Assembly (NCBI GenBank): GCA_023301465.1
Contig: JALZUQ010000024.1
Span: 42,291-106,290, forward strand
From: Oligoflexales bacterium
GTDB lineage: Bacteria; Bdellovibrionota_B; Oligoflexia; Oligoflexales; JALZUQ01
DNA length: 64,000 nucleotides
Direction: 5' to 3'
A model generated the notes under the pieces. It ran no database searches, was not told where the DNA came from, and was given only the letters and a program-made list of their open reading frames with translations. This document shows, one piece after another, positions 18,038-27,221 of the stretch. The position numbers were made by a program, and so were the translations under genes. Each line of letters begins with the position of its first letter. Within the stretch, counting starts at the first letter, position 1.

Positions 18038-19099
18038 TCAGTCAAAGTCTTTATGATCAAACCGGCAAGATGAAAACTTAGGAACAACTTGGAACTTATT
18101 TGTATCAGTAGATTTTTGGTATCGTAGGTTGCAAAGAACACTTGTATCGTTTTTTTCTGGGTATGAATCAACCCTAGAAGAGTCACCTAAGAAAAAATCG
18201 GAGTATTCATCATAAGAAGCACGAAGGTCAAACTTATAGTGCTGAAGCATTTGAACAAAACTCTCAGATCCATAGAGCTTTTTTGATTCTACTAGCTTTT
18301 TAGATTTAAAAAACTGACTTGCAACTGAATCCGCAAATTCAGCTGGGAAGTCTGGTTCTCTGTCTTTTAAAATATCAGAGATTGCTGTTACTAAAGTATT
18401 TTCGTCAATATCAGATAATTTACTTTTTTCTACCTGAATACTATTTTCTTTTGATGTCGGCAATGAATCTGACTTGCTGACCATGCATTTAAAGTAGGTC
18501 TTTTCTGACCTAGACTCGGAAACACTACTTTTTTCTCCGTCTATATATCTTACTTCTTCTTTTGATGTACAACCTTCCATCAAAAGTATGGCAGACCTAG
18601 AGGGCTGATACTGGTTTCTCCAGTTATCTAACTTCATGACTCTCGTTTGTTTACAATCTGTTCCTGCTGTGGAAATTCGGTAATTTAAAGTAATCGCTTT
18701 GTTTTCAATATCATTTGAAAAAAGTTTTTCGAAAATATATGTATCACCCAAATTAATATTTACTTCATTGGGTGGAACTAAGGCCTTTAGTTCGAAGTCT
18801 TCTTTTTCAGTGGTTTCATCTAAGTCTAACTCACTAGATTCATCCTCTTCTTCTAAAATAGTTTCGCTAACTTTGTTTTTTAGAAGGGTTGGGTAATTTG
18901 TTTTAAAAGAAACTAGTTTATGATATTTATCAAACCATATTTCCAAGTAGGTTGGTTTTGAAATGCTATCGAAGGATTTTTGACATTGATAATGCTGATA
19001 ATGGTCTATGGTTTGAACGGCTTCTAGCTCTGATCGGTTTTGTTTTAATGCACAACTTGTAGTGATTATTAAAATATATAACGATATTAGACGATGCAT
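18038..19099 (-). CDS. Lipoprotein of unknown function
   Basis: 353 residues from ATG 19099 with GAGGAG ten bases upstream. The N-terminus is a short signal with a somewhat atypical lipobox 'ITTSC' (Cys16). The mature chain is polar with a strongly acidic stretch near residues 87-105 ('LEEEDESSELDLDE'). Six or more Cys are spread along it, consistent with disulfides outside the cytoplasm. No domain is recognisable. It is transcribed alone, convergent with the exported AAA+ operon and downstream of the terminator that ends the lipoprotein pair at 19276-22648. Envelope location is supported; function is unknown. Confidence 0.82.
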   Translation of the reverse strand: MHRLISLYILIITTSCALKQNRSELEAVQTIDHYQHYQCQKSFDSISKPTYLEIWFDKYHKLVSFKTNYPTLLKNKVSETILEEEDESSELDLDETTEKEDFELKALVPPNEVNINLGDTYIFEKLFSNDIENKAITLNYRISTAGTDCKQTRVMKLDNWRNQYQPSRSAILLMEGCTSKEEVRYIDGEKSSVSESRSEKTYFKCMVSKSDSLPTSKENSIQVEKSKLSDIDENTLVTAISDILKDREPDFPAEFADSVASQFFKSKKLVESKKLYGSESFVQMLQHYKFDLRASYDEYSDFFLGDSSRVDSYPEKNDTSVLCNLRYQKSTDTNKFQVVPKFSSCRFDHKDFD

Positions 19100-19216
19100 T
19101 ATCTATTAACTCCTCAATTATACACTTAAAAATTCATAAACTTTTATGGCGTAAGAAAAAATGTGTTGATAGAAGTTGAATCGGTTTTTTATAGAATTTC
19201 TGAGGTATGAAGTAAT

Positions 19217-19249
19217 AAAACCCAATAAATACAGATGTTTATTGGGTTT
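19217..19249 (-). terminator. Intrinsic terminator of the 19276-22648 operon
   Basis: A 12-bp stem (aaacccaataaa ending at 19229, tttattgggttt at 19238-19249) with an 8-base loop is followed on the minus strand by TTTTATTA. It lies 27 bases past the stop of the gene at 19276. Confidence 0.75.
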
Positions 19250-19275
19250 GGGTGGTTTTGTTTTATAGAGCTTTT

Positions 19276-20490
19276 TTAGAAGACCGTGCTTGTGGTTTTT
19301 GTATTTGGTTTAAAAAATATTTTAGCCAGTACACCATAGTGATCTGAAAGTGGTCGAAGAGGTTTTTCTGTTGAAGAAGAATAGTGCATTTTAAATTTTT
19401 CTTGGAATACTAACTGTGAGTTAATAGCGTGTGTACATGACTTTGATGAAAAGACAAAGTCTAGTTTTGAGGTTGGATTCGTGCCATATAATCCTCTTTG
19501 TACCAAAAGGTTGTTTTGATTATTCCATGTTGCATAATCTTCGGTAGGAACATTGTTTTGAATAACTTTACTTGGATCAGTATCAGCGTCTAGATTACTT
19601 CCTTCAACTAGTTTTTGATAAATGGGTGCAATGAAGTCTTGTTGCTGAAAAAATCTATCTTCTTTGGGATTATAATCAAAAAAGTGGCTATTTAAGTCTA
19701 TTCCTAAAATTTGACATTGCTGATTATTGCGTTTTTGGTTCATGAATTCAATCAGTGTATTTATTTGTTCGTTCTTGATTTGTATGTGTTCAGCTTTATA
19801 GTTTCTAGATGCTATATCAAAAGTCTTTGGGCTTGTGTGAGAATTAAAAATTTGGAAGTTCCCTAGTGATGGAATTTCAGTTTCTGCATATAGAACTCCT
19901 TTTTTTGATACTAACTCATTATCATCTACAACTTGATTCCAATGACGAAAACTGATGTTTTTGAGAGGTGTTTTTGAAAAAATTACTAAGCCAGTACCAA
20001 TATTTGGATTTGTCACTTTGTTTTGTGCTTCGTTTTTTGCTGTTTGGTCAACAGGGTTTTCTACCTTGTCATTAAAATTGATGGAGATGTTTTGAGTGGG
20101 AGCCTCTTCGCTCACAGTGTCGTGGTATGCATGATACGGATAGTGTTTGCTTAGTTGCTCAATTAATCTTAGAGGGAAATAGTATTCGACGGTCTCTTCT
20201 TCTTGGTCTTTTTTTGTGTCGTCTTGTGCAACAACTGCTTTAAATTTCGTGTGCCAGACTTCTTGTAGTAATACAATGTCAGCGTTTACTTTAATGACGT
20301 TTTCAGGAATGAGGTCTAATCTAGCAACAGGATAATTATTTAATCCTTTTGCTAGAAGATATGTGTTAAATGATAAGACGCTTATATTTGGGTGTTTGGG
20401 AGTGCTTTGTATTTCGGAGTGACGTTGTTGGCAATTCGTTAATGAAATAGTTACTAGAATCACCATGAAAACAGTTCGAAATAAAGTCAC
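19276..20490 (-). CDS. Endonuclease/exonuclease/phosphatase-fold lipoprotein
   Basis: 404 residues. GTG 20490 is preferred over an internal ATG at 20466 because AAGGAG lies eight bases upstream and the longer form keeps the Arg of the signal peptide. Lipobox 'SLTNC' gives Cys20. The EEP fold (DNase I, sphingomyelinase and inositol phosphatase superfamily) shows the expected order: 'ISVLSFNTYLL' (Asn), 'ADIVLLQEVW' (metal Glu), 'IFNSHTSP' (His), 'GIDLNSHF' (Asp/Asn) and C-terminal 'PLSDHYGVLA' (Asp-His). All catalytic positions appear present. Substrate cannot be told; a surface phospholipid-phosphodiesterase or nuclease are both possible. It follows the 717-residue lipoprotein gene by four bases, so the two are co-translated. 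Confidence 0.9.
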   Translation of the reverse strand: MTLFRTVFMVILVTISLTNCQQRHSEIQSTPKHPNISVLSFNTYLLAKGLNNYPVARLDLIPENVIKVNADIVLLQEVWHTKFKAVVAQDDTKKDQEEETVEYYFPLRLIEQLSKHYPYHAYHDTVSEEAPTQNISINFNDKVENPVDQTAKNEAQNKVTNPNIGTGLVIFSKTPLKNISFRHWNQVVDDNELVSKKGVLYAETEIPSLGNFQIFNSHTSPKTFDIASRNYKAEHIQIKNEQINTLIEFMNQKRNNQQCQILGIDLNSHFFDYNPKEDRFFQQQDFIAPIYQKLVEGSNLDADTDPSKVIQNNVPTEDYATWNNQNNLLVQRGLYGTNPTSKLDFVFSSKSCTHAINSQLVFQEKFKMHYSSSTEKPLRPLSDHYGVLAKIFFKPNTKTTSTVF

Positions 20491-20494
20491 TCGC

Positions 20495-22648
20495 TTACTC
20501 CTTGATATTAAAAACGACCCCCATCACATCTTTGTTGATAAGATTGATATCTTGACTGATCACGCTAGAGTTGAAGGGTAAGTTCAGTATACCATACTCT
20601 TCACCACTATTTGAAGAGCTGCGGTAACTCATTCCGTACATAGTAGAATAGTTATTATTTGTGCTTCCGTAGTTATGGACAAGATAGATTCCGTCAAATA
20701 ACAGCTGATTTTGCTCTGGGCGGTAACCATCTAACCTTAGGCTGTTTTGGTTAAAGTTTGGGTTGACAGATATCGTTGAGTAATATCTTGTTTCAGGGCT
20801 GTAAAACTTTAATGTTCTATCAGCACTGCTGCTTGTAATGGACTTTCCAAGAGCGTTTCTGCCGGTTTTGATGAAATCTTGGGTTAGTTGAGTAGATACG
20901 ATAGCATTATGGAAGCCGAGCTTTATTTTTCCAGGTGTGATTTCTAATTCTGTCAATTGGTTTACGAGGTCATACCCACCAGTCACATCTGCACTAAATA
21001 CCAAGGCATTATTGATAATACCAAGTATCAGATCAAATTCGTCGCTTCCAAATTTTTTCTGAAGGACAATATGATTACTTGCTGGAAGATTTTTTGTCGT
21101 CATGATGATGTTGATTAAAGTTTTTAAAGCTTCGTGTTTTGTGATGTCATCAATGTCGATGCCTTGCTGAAATTTTTCTATTTTGTCAGCATTGTGATGG
21201 TAAAAATTAGCAATTTCTTTAATGTCTAACGGTACAATATAATTATCTTCTTTCATTTTAATCAGGTTGCCTTCTTCATTGTGAAGTAATAACAACTTAT
21301 CAACTGTAAACTCTTGGTTTTTATGGGTAGTGTATTTTACACCTTCAAAGGCTACCGTTCTAAAGTCTTCTTTCGTAAGAATACCACTAACATGGACTTC
21401 TCTTCCAAAGTGTATGTGGTTTAGGTCAGTTTCAGAATTCACGCTTCTCTGAGCTAATGTGTTCTCCTTATCAAATCTAAAATACATATCTAGTCTGTTT
21501 TGCTCTTCGTTGTCAGAGGTTGCTTTCATAGTAAAAGATTCAAACCCAGTTCTTTGTATAAGATCTTCACAGATTTCTCGCAGGGCATCTGTCTTAAACC
21601 CAAAGATATCAGGAATGGCTTGCTCAAAATATCTGATAAAGTTTCTATCGATGGTTAGTTCAACTTTTGAGAAAGGGATTGCTTTTCTAAGTAGATCAAC
21701 AATTTGTGTACCTTTCTCTTTTAGAATTTCTTCAGCAGTTTCTGGGGTTATTTCGATATTTGTATCTTGTAACTCTGTAGAGTTTTCTTGAGTGTTTTGC
21801 TCTTCAAGATTTGTGAAATACTCAACTTTATGGAGACCAAATTTATCAGCTTTTTTATACTCTGTTTGCTTGGTTTGGATTCTAGATGGCATTTCACTTT
21901 TGACGACACTATAAGATCTTCCAGTGAAATTAATATAAATTCCAAAACCTCTAGAACCTTGATTTTTATTGCTTGTATAATAATCTTCAAGGTCCTTTTT
22001 ATTTGTTTGAGAACTGTCTTTACAAAAATCACCGCTCATACTGCACCAGTACTCGATGTTGGTTTGACACCCATTTTTGCTATCATAGTTAGTCTCAATA
22101 AGGAGGTTGATAATAACCGTATTAGGGTCTGTTTGTAGTTGAAATATAATTTGGTTATCGGTTGTTTTGATGTTTTTTAATGCGGATACTTCATGTTGTT
22201 TTTTGATGGATACATAGCTTTTATGTTTTTCTTCCATCGCATTAAAAAACTTTGGTTTTGGATAAAAATGATCTAGTTCTAAGTCAAATCCGGGGTAAAG
22301 GTTTTTAAGGCTAGATGTAAATGAGGACTTGTTTTTGTTACTGTGAATTCTCCAAAATGCTGTCACGGGTGCCCATGGTGCATATTTAGCACTTTTGCTC
22401 GGCTCTAAGAACCGGCATTGAGGCTGGTCAGCCTTTGTATCATAGGAAGTAGCAATCATTAACTGTACAACATCATTTGATATTGCTAGTCGTCCGACGG
22501 TTCCCGGAAAATCAATATGAGAAACATCGTGAAGTTGAACTCTATGGCTACCTTCTCCAGAGCTAAAGATTTGGCTATCTTCTTGCCCAAAGCACCCAAT
22601 AAAGAAAGCCATCAGTGGAATCATAAGGAGTATTAGTCTTGCGTTCAT
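20495..22648 (-). CDS. Large lipoprotein of unknown function
   Basis: 717 residues from ATG 22648 with AAGGA eight bases upstream. The signal ends in lipobox 'FFIGC' (Cys19). The mature part is rich in Asn, Gln, Lys and Glu with alternating beta and helical stretches. A Cys group occurs around residues 195-211 ('CQTNIEYWCSMSGDFC'). No catalytic motif or known domain can be seen. It is the first gene of a two-gene operon with the EEP lipoprotein, which suggests a joint function at the cell surface, for example binding or presenting the enzyme; this is inference. Confidence 0.85.
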   Translation of the reverse strand: MNARLILLMIPLMAFFIGCFGQEDSQIFSSGEGSHRVQLHDVSHIDFPGTVGRLAISNDVVQLMIATSYDTKADQPQCRFLEPSKSAKYAPWAPVTAFWRIHSNKNKSSFTSSLKNLYPGFDLELDHFYPKPKFFNAMEEKHKSYVSIKKQHEVSALKNIKTTDNQIIFQLQTDPNTVIINLLIETNYDSKNGCQTNIEYWCSMSGDFCKDSSQTNKKDLEDYYTSNKNQGSRGFGIYINFTGRSYSVVKSEMPSRIQTKQTEYKKADKFGLHKVEYFTNLEEQNTQENSTELQDTNIEITPETAEEILKEKGTQIVDLLRKAIPFSKVELTIDRNFIRYFEQAIPDIFGFKTDALREICEDLIQRTGFESFTMKATSDNEEQNRLDMYFRFDKENTLAQRSVNSETDLNHIHFGREVHVSGILTKEDFRTVAFEGVKYTTHKNQEFTVDKLLLLHNEEGNLIKMKEDNYIVPLDIKEIANFYHHNADKIEKFQQGIDIDDITKHEALKTLINIIMTTKNLPASNHIVLQKKFGSDEFDLILGIINNALVFSADVTGGYDLVNQLTELEITPGKIKLGFHNAIVSTQLTQDFIKTGRNALGKSITSSSADRTLKFYSPETRYYSTISVNPNFNQNSLRLDGYRPEQNQLLFDGIYLVHNYGSTNNNYSTMYGMSYRSSSNSGEEYGILNLPFNSSVISQDINLINKDVMGVVFNIKE

Positions 22649-22850
22649 CGTCTCATTCCTTGTTTGTTTTGTGCTAACTATTATCCAAGTTCTATGCCAA
22701 CTCTTGTGTATTTGTATCTAGTAATACCTCAATAAAATCAATGCTTTATAATTAAGCTGATTCGTTTGAGGCTTTAAGTAGATGCTTTTTTTATACAAAT
22801 CGTCTGTTCTTTTGACAGCTCTTTAATTGAGGATAGTGAATGGGTGTACT

Positions 22851-23459
22851 ATGCTCACTGTTTTACAAAAGGTTGGGTTTGAGATGCGAGTGCCTGAGTT
22901 TATTTTATCAGAGTTCATGAATCATGTAGATCAGTCGGCATACCTATATTTTTGTGAGATGGATGTGAAGGTGTCTTCAAAGCAAGCTTCGGATGATTTT
23001 TTATCATTTAGAAAGCTAGCCGTGATTCTATATGAGTGGATTGATAATGATCATTTTGATCTAAAGTCAGAATATCGGAGTGTATTAAATGCTAATTCCA
23101 TGCTTCCAATCATAAAATCTACGATGAACACTTTAGCTTCTGGTGAGATCGAAATACAAACTGCTGACCCTCATGAAGATGTTCCATTGTTTTTAAAACA
23201 AGTTTATGAGTGTTTTCTTAAAATACAGAAAAAAGAAAACCAATCAAAAGCTTGGGAAGATTATTTAAGTGGTAAAGATCCTGATTTTAAAGATATTCCC
23301 TATTCTTTTGAGCACTCTAGCGATCAATCCTGTAGTTTTTGTGATAAAACAGCGGATCAGGTCGAGCAAATTATTGCAGGACCAAAAGCTCATATCTGTA
23401 ACGAGTGTGTTGGCCTGTGTAACAATGTTTTAGCGGAAGAAGAAGTAGAAGAGTCTTAA
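22851..23459 (+). CDS. Free-standing ClpX-type zinc finger protein
   Basis: About 202 residues; the start is uncertain. ATG 22851 is used, while TTG 22827 and ATG 22881 are also possible and none has a strong ribosome binding site. The first ~150 residues are helical, acidic and unknown. The last ~45 form a C4 zinc finger of the ClpX N-terminal kind: '[17 protein letters not shown]' followed by '[16 protein letters not shown]', spacing C-x2-C-x18-C-x2-C, identical to that in the window's own ClpX (Cys10, 13, 32, 35). No AAA+ domain follows. In ClpX this domain dimerises and binds adaptors and substrates. A stand-alone copy could therefore be an adaptor or competitor of ClpXP; that is inference. 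It is transcribed alone, with a terminator downstream. Confidence 0.85.
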   Translation: MLTVLQKVGFEMRVPEFILSEFMNHVDQSAYLYFCEMDVKVSSKQASDDFLSFRKLAVILYEWIDNDHFDLKSEYRSVLNANSMLPIIKSTMNTLASGEIEIQTADPHEDVPLFLKQVYECFLKIQKKENQSKAWEDYLSGKDPDFKDIPYSFEHSSDQSCSFCDKTADQVEQIIAGPKAHICNECVGLCNNVLAEEEVEES

Positions 23460-23460
23460 A

Positions 23461-23512
23461 ATACCAATTCTAAAATTTTTAAAGTAGAGAATTGGTATCG
23501 AGATTTGTTTTT
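23461..23512 (+). terminator. Probable terminator after the zinc finger gene
   Basis: An 11-bp inverted repeat ataccaattct/agaattggtat (23461-23471 and 23488-23498) is followed a few bases later by a long T run. The spacer before the T run makes it less typical than the others. Confidence 0.55.
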
Positions 23513-23529
23513 TTTATCATTAAAAAATC

Positions 23530-24753
23530 TTAAACAAATATACCAGCAACACAGGCCGTCATAAATGCAGCAAGCGTTGCAGCAATCATTGCTCTTAAGC
23601 CAAGCCTTGCAAGATCCTTCTTTCTTGAAGGCTCTAACGAACTAATTCCACCAATCTGAATCCCTATGGAACTAAAATTCGCAAAGCCACAAAGAGCGTA
23701 GGTTGCAATCGTAATAGACCTGTCTGATAGCACTCCCTCATTGATCATTCGAGCCAAGTCAATATATGCAACAAACTCGTTAAGGGTTGTTTTTATTCCA
23801 ATCAATTGGCCAACGTTGTAACAATCAGCCCACGGAACACCCATGACCCAAGCCAAAGGCTGAAAGATATAACCCATGATACTTTGCAAAGTAACTTCAA
23901 ACCCAAACCATCCACCAAAGATGGCTAAGAAGTAATTCACTAATGCAATCATTGCAGTAAATGCAATTAACATTGCTGCAACATTTAGAGCAAGAAAAAG
24001 ACCATCTTTTGTACCGTTTACGGCAGCTTCAAATACATTTGCTTCATCAGGCTTGTGAGTGATTTTAATGGCTCCACTTGTTGGAGAAATTTCTGTTTCT
24101 GGAACCATGATCTTGCAAATAAGAAGAGCTGCAGGTGCACTCATGACAGACGCTGTGATTAAATCACCTAGGTCGATTCCCATTCCAGAGTATGCGGCAA
24201 GAACACCGCCTGCAATGGTTGCCATTCCGCCACCCATCATTGCCATGAGTTCAGATTTTGTCATGGTTTTTAGAAACGGTTTGATAAGCAAAGGAGCTTC
24301 TGTTTGACCGACAAAAACATTAGCAGCCATTGCAAGGCTCTCTGATCCAGAAACGCCCATGACCTTACTCATGATTCGAGCAAGTAACTCAATGACTTTT
24401 TGAATCAGTCCAAAATAAAACAGTATATAGCTCAGTGCGGACACATAAATAATGGTACACGTTACTTTAAAAGCAAAGAAATGATCTCTAAAGTCTTTTC
24501 CAAAAACCAGTTCAGCACCAGCATCCGATAAATTTAGAATGTCGTTAATAAAATTTTGAATCACTCCAAAAAAACTTTCGCCTTGGCTAGTGCCTAAAAT
24601 GAGTGCTCCAAGTCCAAGCTGTAACAATAGCCCGCCAATAATAATTCTTGGTTTAATACTTTTTTTATCTGTTGAAAGAAGCCAAGCAATTGCCATCATC
24701 ACGAAAAGCCCTGCAAAACTGATGATGCGAGAAGAGTAATGAGTGGGTTCCAT
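23530..24753 (-). CDS. NupC/CNT-family nucleoside transporter
   Basis: 407 residues from ATG 24753 with AGGAG six bases upstream. It is a polytopic inner-membrane protein of the concentrative nucleoside transporter family, which imports nucleosides with H+ or Na+. Signature motifs are 'NVFVGQTEAPLLIKPFL', 'MMGGGMATIAGGVLAAYSG' and near the C-terminus 'GFANFSSIGIQIGGI'. These include the Gln-Thr-Glu and Asn-Phe-Ser-Ser residues that line the nucleoside site in the family. Length is normal. The gene for a DUF1820 protein lies about 50 bases upstream on the same strand and may be co-transcribed. The coupling ion and preferred nucleoside cannot be read from sequence. Confidence 0.94.
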   Translation of the reverse strand: MEPTHYSSRIISFAGLFVMMAIAWLLSTDKKSIKPRIIIGGLLLQLGLGALILGTSQGESFFGVIQNFINDILNLSDAGAELVFGKDFRDHFFAFKVTCTIIYVSALSYILFYFGLIQKVIELLARIMSKVMGVSGSESLAMAANVFVGQTEAPLLIKPFLKTMTKSELMAMMGGGMATIAGGVLAAYSGMGIDLGDLITASVMSAPAALLICKIMVPETEISPTSGAIKITHKPDEANVFEAAVNGTKDGLFLALNVAAMLIAFTAMIALVNYFLAIFGGWFGFEVTLQSIMGYIFQPLAWVMGVPWADCYNVGQLIGIKTTLNEFVAYIDLARMINEGVLSDRSITIATYALCGFANFSSIGIQIGGISSLEPSRKKDLARLGLRAMIAATLAAFMTACVAGIFV

Positions 24754-24804
24754 GTAAGCTCCTATATTTTTTTTGAATCTGGGTGAGTCTAAAAAACTTA
24801 AATA

Positions 24805-25140
24805 TTAGTGGTTCGTGGTTGTTGGGGGTTGTTCTGTTTTCGGAAACTGATGAATAAACGGAACATTTTTGCTTTCAGTATCACTCATGTGAATCTCTTC
24901 AACATAAGTAATATGTTGATAGGGTATATGCATTCTTTCGGTCTTAGAAAAACGTTTTCGTGCTTCTTCTTCGCTTGTGAGTAAGACGCTTTTTGTTTCG
25001 TCTCTGAAGTGGAAGTCTTGAAGGGTGACAAGGCCAATGATCTCACTGGGAAAAACATCTTTGACATACACGTCGTAGTATTTTTTGAGATCTGGTTCAA
25101 AAAACTTAACATTGTAATAAGTATGGTTTTCTTGTGTCAT
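24805..25140 (-). CDS. DUF1820 family protein
   Basis: 111 residues, cytoplasmic, with no signal or membrane segment. The sequence follows the DUF1820 pattern: 'YNVKFFEP' start, 'YYDVYVKDVFPSEIIGLVTL', 'SEEEARKRFSKTERMHIP' and 'HITYVEEI'. The family is short, found in many proteobacteria and of unknown function; its domain is usually this length plus a variable tail, seen here as a Pro/Thr-rich C-terminus. It lies upstream of the nucleoside transporter on the same strand, and divergent from the MoxR operon across 211 bases that contain an imperfect hairpin. Confidence 0.85.
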   Translation of the reverse strand: MTQENHTYYNVKFFEPDLKKYYDVYVKDVFPSEIIGLVTLQDFHFRDETKSVLLTSEEEARKRFSKTERMHIPYQHITYVEEIHMSDTESKNVPFIHQFPKTEQPPTTTNH

Positions 25141-25152
25141 TTATTTACGTCC

Positions 25153-25189
25153 AAAGTTGACCAAAGCTAGTGGCTACTGGCCCAACTTT
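25153..25189. other. Imperfect hairpin upstream of the DUF1820 gene
   Basis: Outer arms aaagttg (25153-25159) and caacttt (25183-25189), with inner pairs cca/tgg and agc/gct, could form a stem 13 bases upstream of the DUF1820 start. No T run follows. It may be an operator or a 5' leader fold. Confidence 0.35.
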
Positions 25190-25351
25190 CAAGGGTAGAG
25201 CCAAAAACAGACTAATTATAAGGCAGTTCCTCATGGTTTTATCATGGAAACTTCATAGAATGCTATTTAAGGGAGCGTTTGACCATTGTCAGTGTTCCCT
25301 TGGTTTTGTTATGCTTTTGCTACTTATATCAAGGAACTTGAGGAGTTACGT

Positions 25352-26338
25352 GTGGATCACGCTACAGATTTAGATCACCGCATTGAGGCGGCTGGACAAA
25401 AGATCATGAATGCTGTCGAGGAAGTTGGAAAACTACTAGTAGGACAAAAGCATTTGAGTAAACGCATTTTAATGGCTTTGATCGGAAGGGGACATATTCT
25501 TCTAGAAGGCCTACCGGGGTTAGCAAAAACAACTGCAGTCAAATCTGTAGCGGATGTATGCGACCTTGATTTCTCTCGTATTCAGTTTACCCCAGATTTA
25601 TTGCCAGCAGATGTTGTGGGTACTTTGGTTTATGACCCAGCAAAGAGTGAGTTCAAAACCAAAAAAGGTCCGGTCTTTACGAATCTATTACTTGCTGATG
25701 AAATTAACCGAGCACCTGCAAAAGTTCAATCTGCTTTGCTTGAAGCTATGGGTGAAAAACAAGTAACTATTGGTGATGAAACATTTAAGTTAGATAGTCC
25801 TTTTACAGTGCTTGCCACTCAAAACCCCATTGAGCAAGAGGGGACTTATCAGCTTCCAGAAGCACAGATGGACCGATTCTTTTTTAAGGTAAAAGTAGGT
25901 TACCCAAGTGTCGAAGAAGAAAAAGAAATCATTGCAAGGATATCTACAGATCAAGTCATTCAGCTGAACTCTATTTTATCAAAAGAAGACATGAAAGAGT
26001 TTCAAGCCATTGCTCGTGAAATTTATGTGTCTGATAAAATACGTGATTATATCGTCGACATTATTTTTGCAACGCGTAAGCCTGCAGATTATGGGTTGTC
26101 TAAGTACGCTAATTACGTTGACTGCGGTGCATCGCCGAGAGCATCTATCGCACTCGAAAAACTAGCAAGGATCGAAGCTATGATGTCTGGTAGAAACTAC
26201 GTTTCACCCCAAGATATCAAGGGCATTGCTATGGATGTGCTTAGGCATAGAATTGTTATGAGCTATGAAGCAGAGGCTGAAGGTTTTACTTCGGAGGACT
26301 TTATCACTCATCTTTTTGCTCAGGTAAAAGTGCCTTAA
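25352..26338 (+). CDS. MoxR-family AAA+ ATPase
   Basis: 328 residues from GTG 25352. This start has GAGGAG nearby, whereas the in-frame ORF extends upstream into non-conserved sequence. The MoxR fold is clear: Walker A 'LLEGLPGLAKT' near residue 55, Walker B 'NLLLADEINRAPAKVQSALL' and sensor region 'FTVLATQNPIEQEGTYQLPE'. MoxR proteins are cytoplasmic AAA+ chaperones that work on VWA proteins encoded beside them. It heads an operon with DUF58, DUF4381, two VWA proteins, TPR, BatD and a BatE-like protein, the classic MoxR/Bat arrangement. The next gene starts one base after its stop codon. Confidence 0.95.
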   Translation: MDHATDLDHRIEAAGQKIMNAVEEVGKLLVGQKHLSKRILMALIGRGHILLEGLPGLAKTTAVKSVADVCDLDFSRIQFTPDLLPADVVGTLVYDPAKSEFKTKKGPVFTNLLLADEINRAPAKVQSALLEAMGEKQVTIGDETFKLDSPFTVLATQNPIEQEGTYQLPEAQMDRFFFKVKVGYPSVEEEKEIIARISTDQVIQLNSILSKEDMKEFQAIAREIYVSDKIRDYIVDIIFATRKPADYGLSKYANYVDCGASPRASIALEKLARIEAMMSGRNYVSPQDIKGIAMDVLRHRIVMSYEAEAEGFTSEDFITHLFAQVKVP

Positions 26339-26339
26339 T

Positions 26340-27221
26340 ATGCTAGATCCCGTTTTATTAAAACAAATTCGAAAAATCCAAATTATTGCTAAAAACTTAG
26401 TTTCTAGTGAGCTTATGGGTAATTATCAAGCTGCCTTTAAAGGGCAAGGCTTGGATTTTGAAGAAGTGCGGGAATACGTTCCCGGTGATGATGTGCGCCG
26501 GATTGATTGGAACGTGACGGCTCGCATGCAAACTCCGTACGTTAAAATATTTAGGGAACAAAAAGAACTAACGATATATTTATTTGTTGATATTAGTGCT
26601 TCAACTCGTGCTGAATTTGGAAGTCGTACCAGACAAAAAACTTCTGCAGAGTTTGCCGCTTTGATCGCATACCTAGCAAAATTTAACCAAGACAAAGTAG
26701 GGCTCATATTATTTTCGGATCAGGTAGAACTTCATATTCCTCCGGGAAGTGGTCGTGGCCATATTTGGAAAATGATAAAAAGTACGGTGGATACCAAGCC
26801 AAAATCTAAAGGCACTAACTTAAATGCAGCTTTGGAGCACTTTTTAAAAATTCAAAAGCGACGTACCATGGTTTTTGTGATTTCAGACTTTGTGGATGTA
26901 TCCTTTGGGAAAACCCTTCGAGTGATGAGTGCAAAGCATGATGTTGTGGGAATTGGCGTAGAAGACCACCGGGATCAAGAGATTCCTAACGTAGGTATGG
27001 TGGATCTTGTAGACTCTGAAACAGGTGAGCAGTTTTCTGTAAATACTTCTCAGCAAGACTTTAGAGATGTTTATCAAAAACAAGCAACCTCAAAACGCAG
27101 TCAGCTAGAAAAATCTTTTTTCCAGCGTGGTGCACATTTTATTTGGCACGGCCCAAAAGATTCTACGGTCCAAACCATAAGGGATCTTATGAAAAAACGA
27201 ACTGGGAGGCTTTCAAGGTGA
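26340..27221 (+). CDS. DUF58 domain protein
   Basis: 293 residues from ATG 26340, immediately after the MoxR stop. The DUF58 core is seen in 'GLDFEEVREYVPGDDVRRID' and 'WNVTARMQTPYVKIFREQKE', followed by a VWA-like half with 'LFVDISASTRAEFG' and 'VFVISDFVDV'. It is a cytoplasmic or membrane-associated partner always found next to MoxR. Its exact role is unsettled; proposed to link MoxR to the VWA proteins. It overlaps the next gene in GTGA, showing translational coupling. Confidence 0.93.
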   Translation: MLDPVLLKQIRKIQIIAKNLVSSELMGNYQAAFKGQGLDFEEVREYVPGDDVRRIDWNVTARMQTPYVKIFREQKELTIYLFVDISASTRAEFGSRTRQKTSAEFAALIAYLAKFNQDKVGLILFSDQVELHIPPGSGRGHIWKMIKSTVDTKPKSKGTNLNAALEHFLKIQKRRTMVFVISDFVDVSFGKTLRVMSAKHDVVGIGVEDHRDQEIPNVGMVDLVDSETGEQFSVNTSQQDFRDVYQKQATSKRSQLEKSFFQRGAHFIWHGPKDSTVQTIRDLMKKRTGRLSR

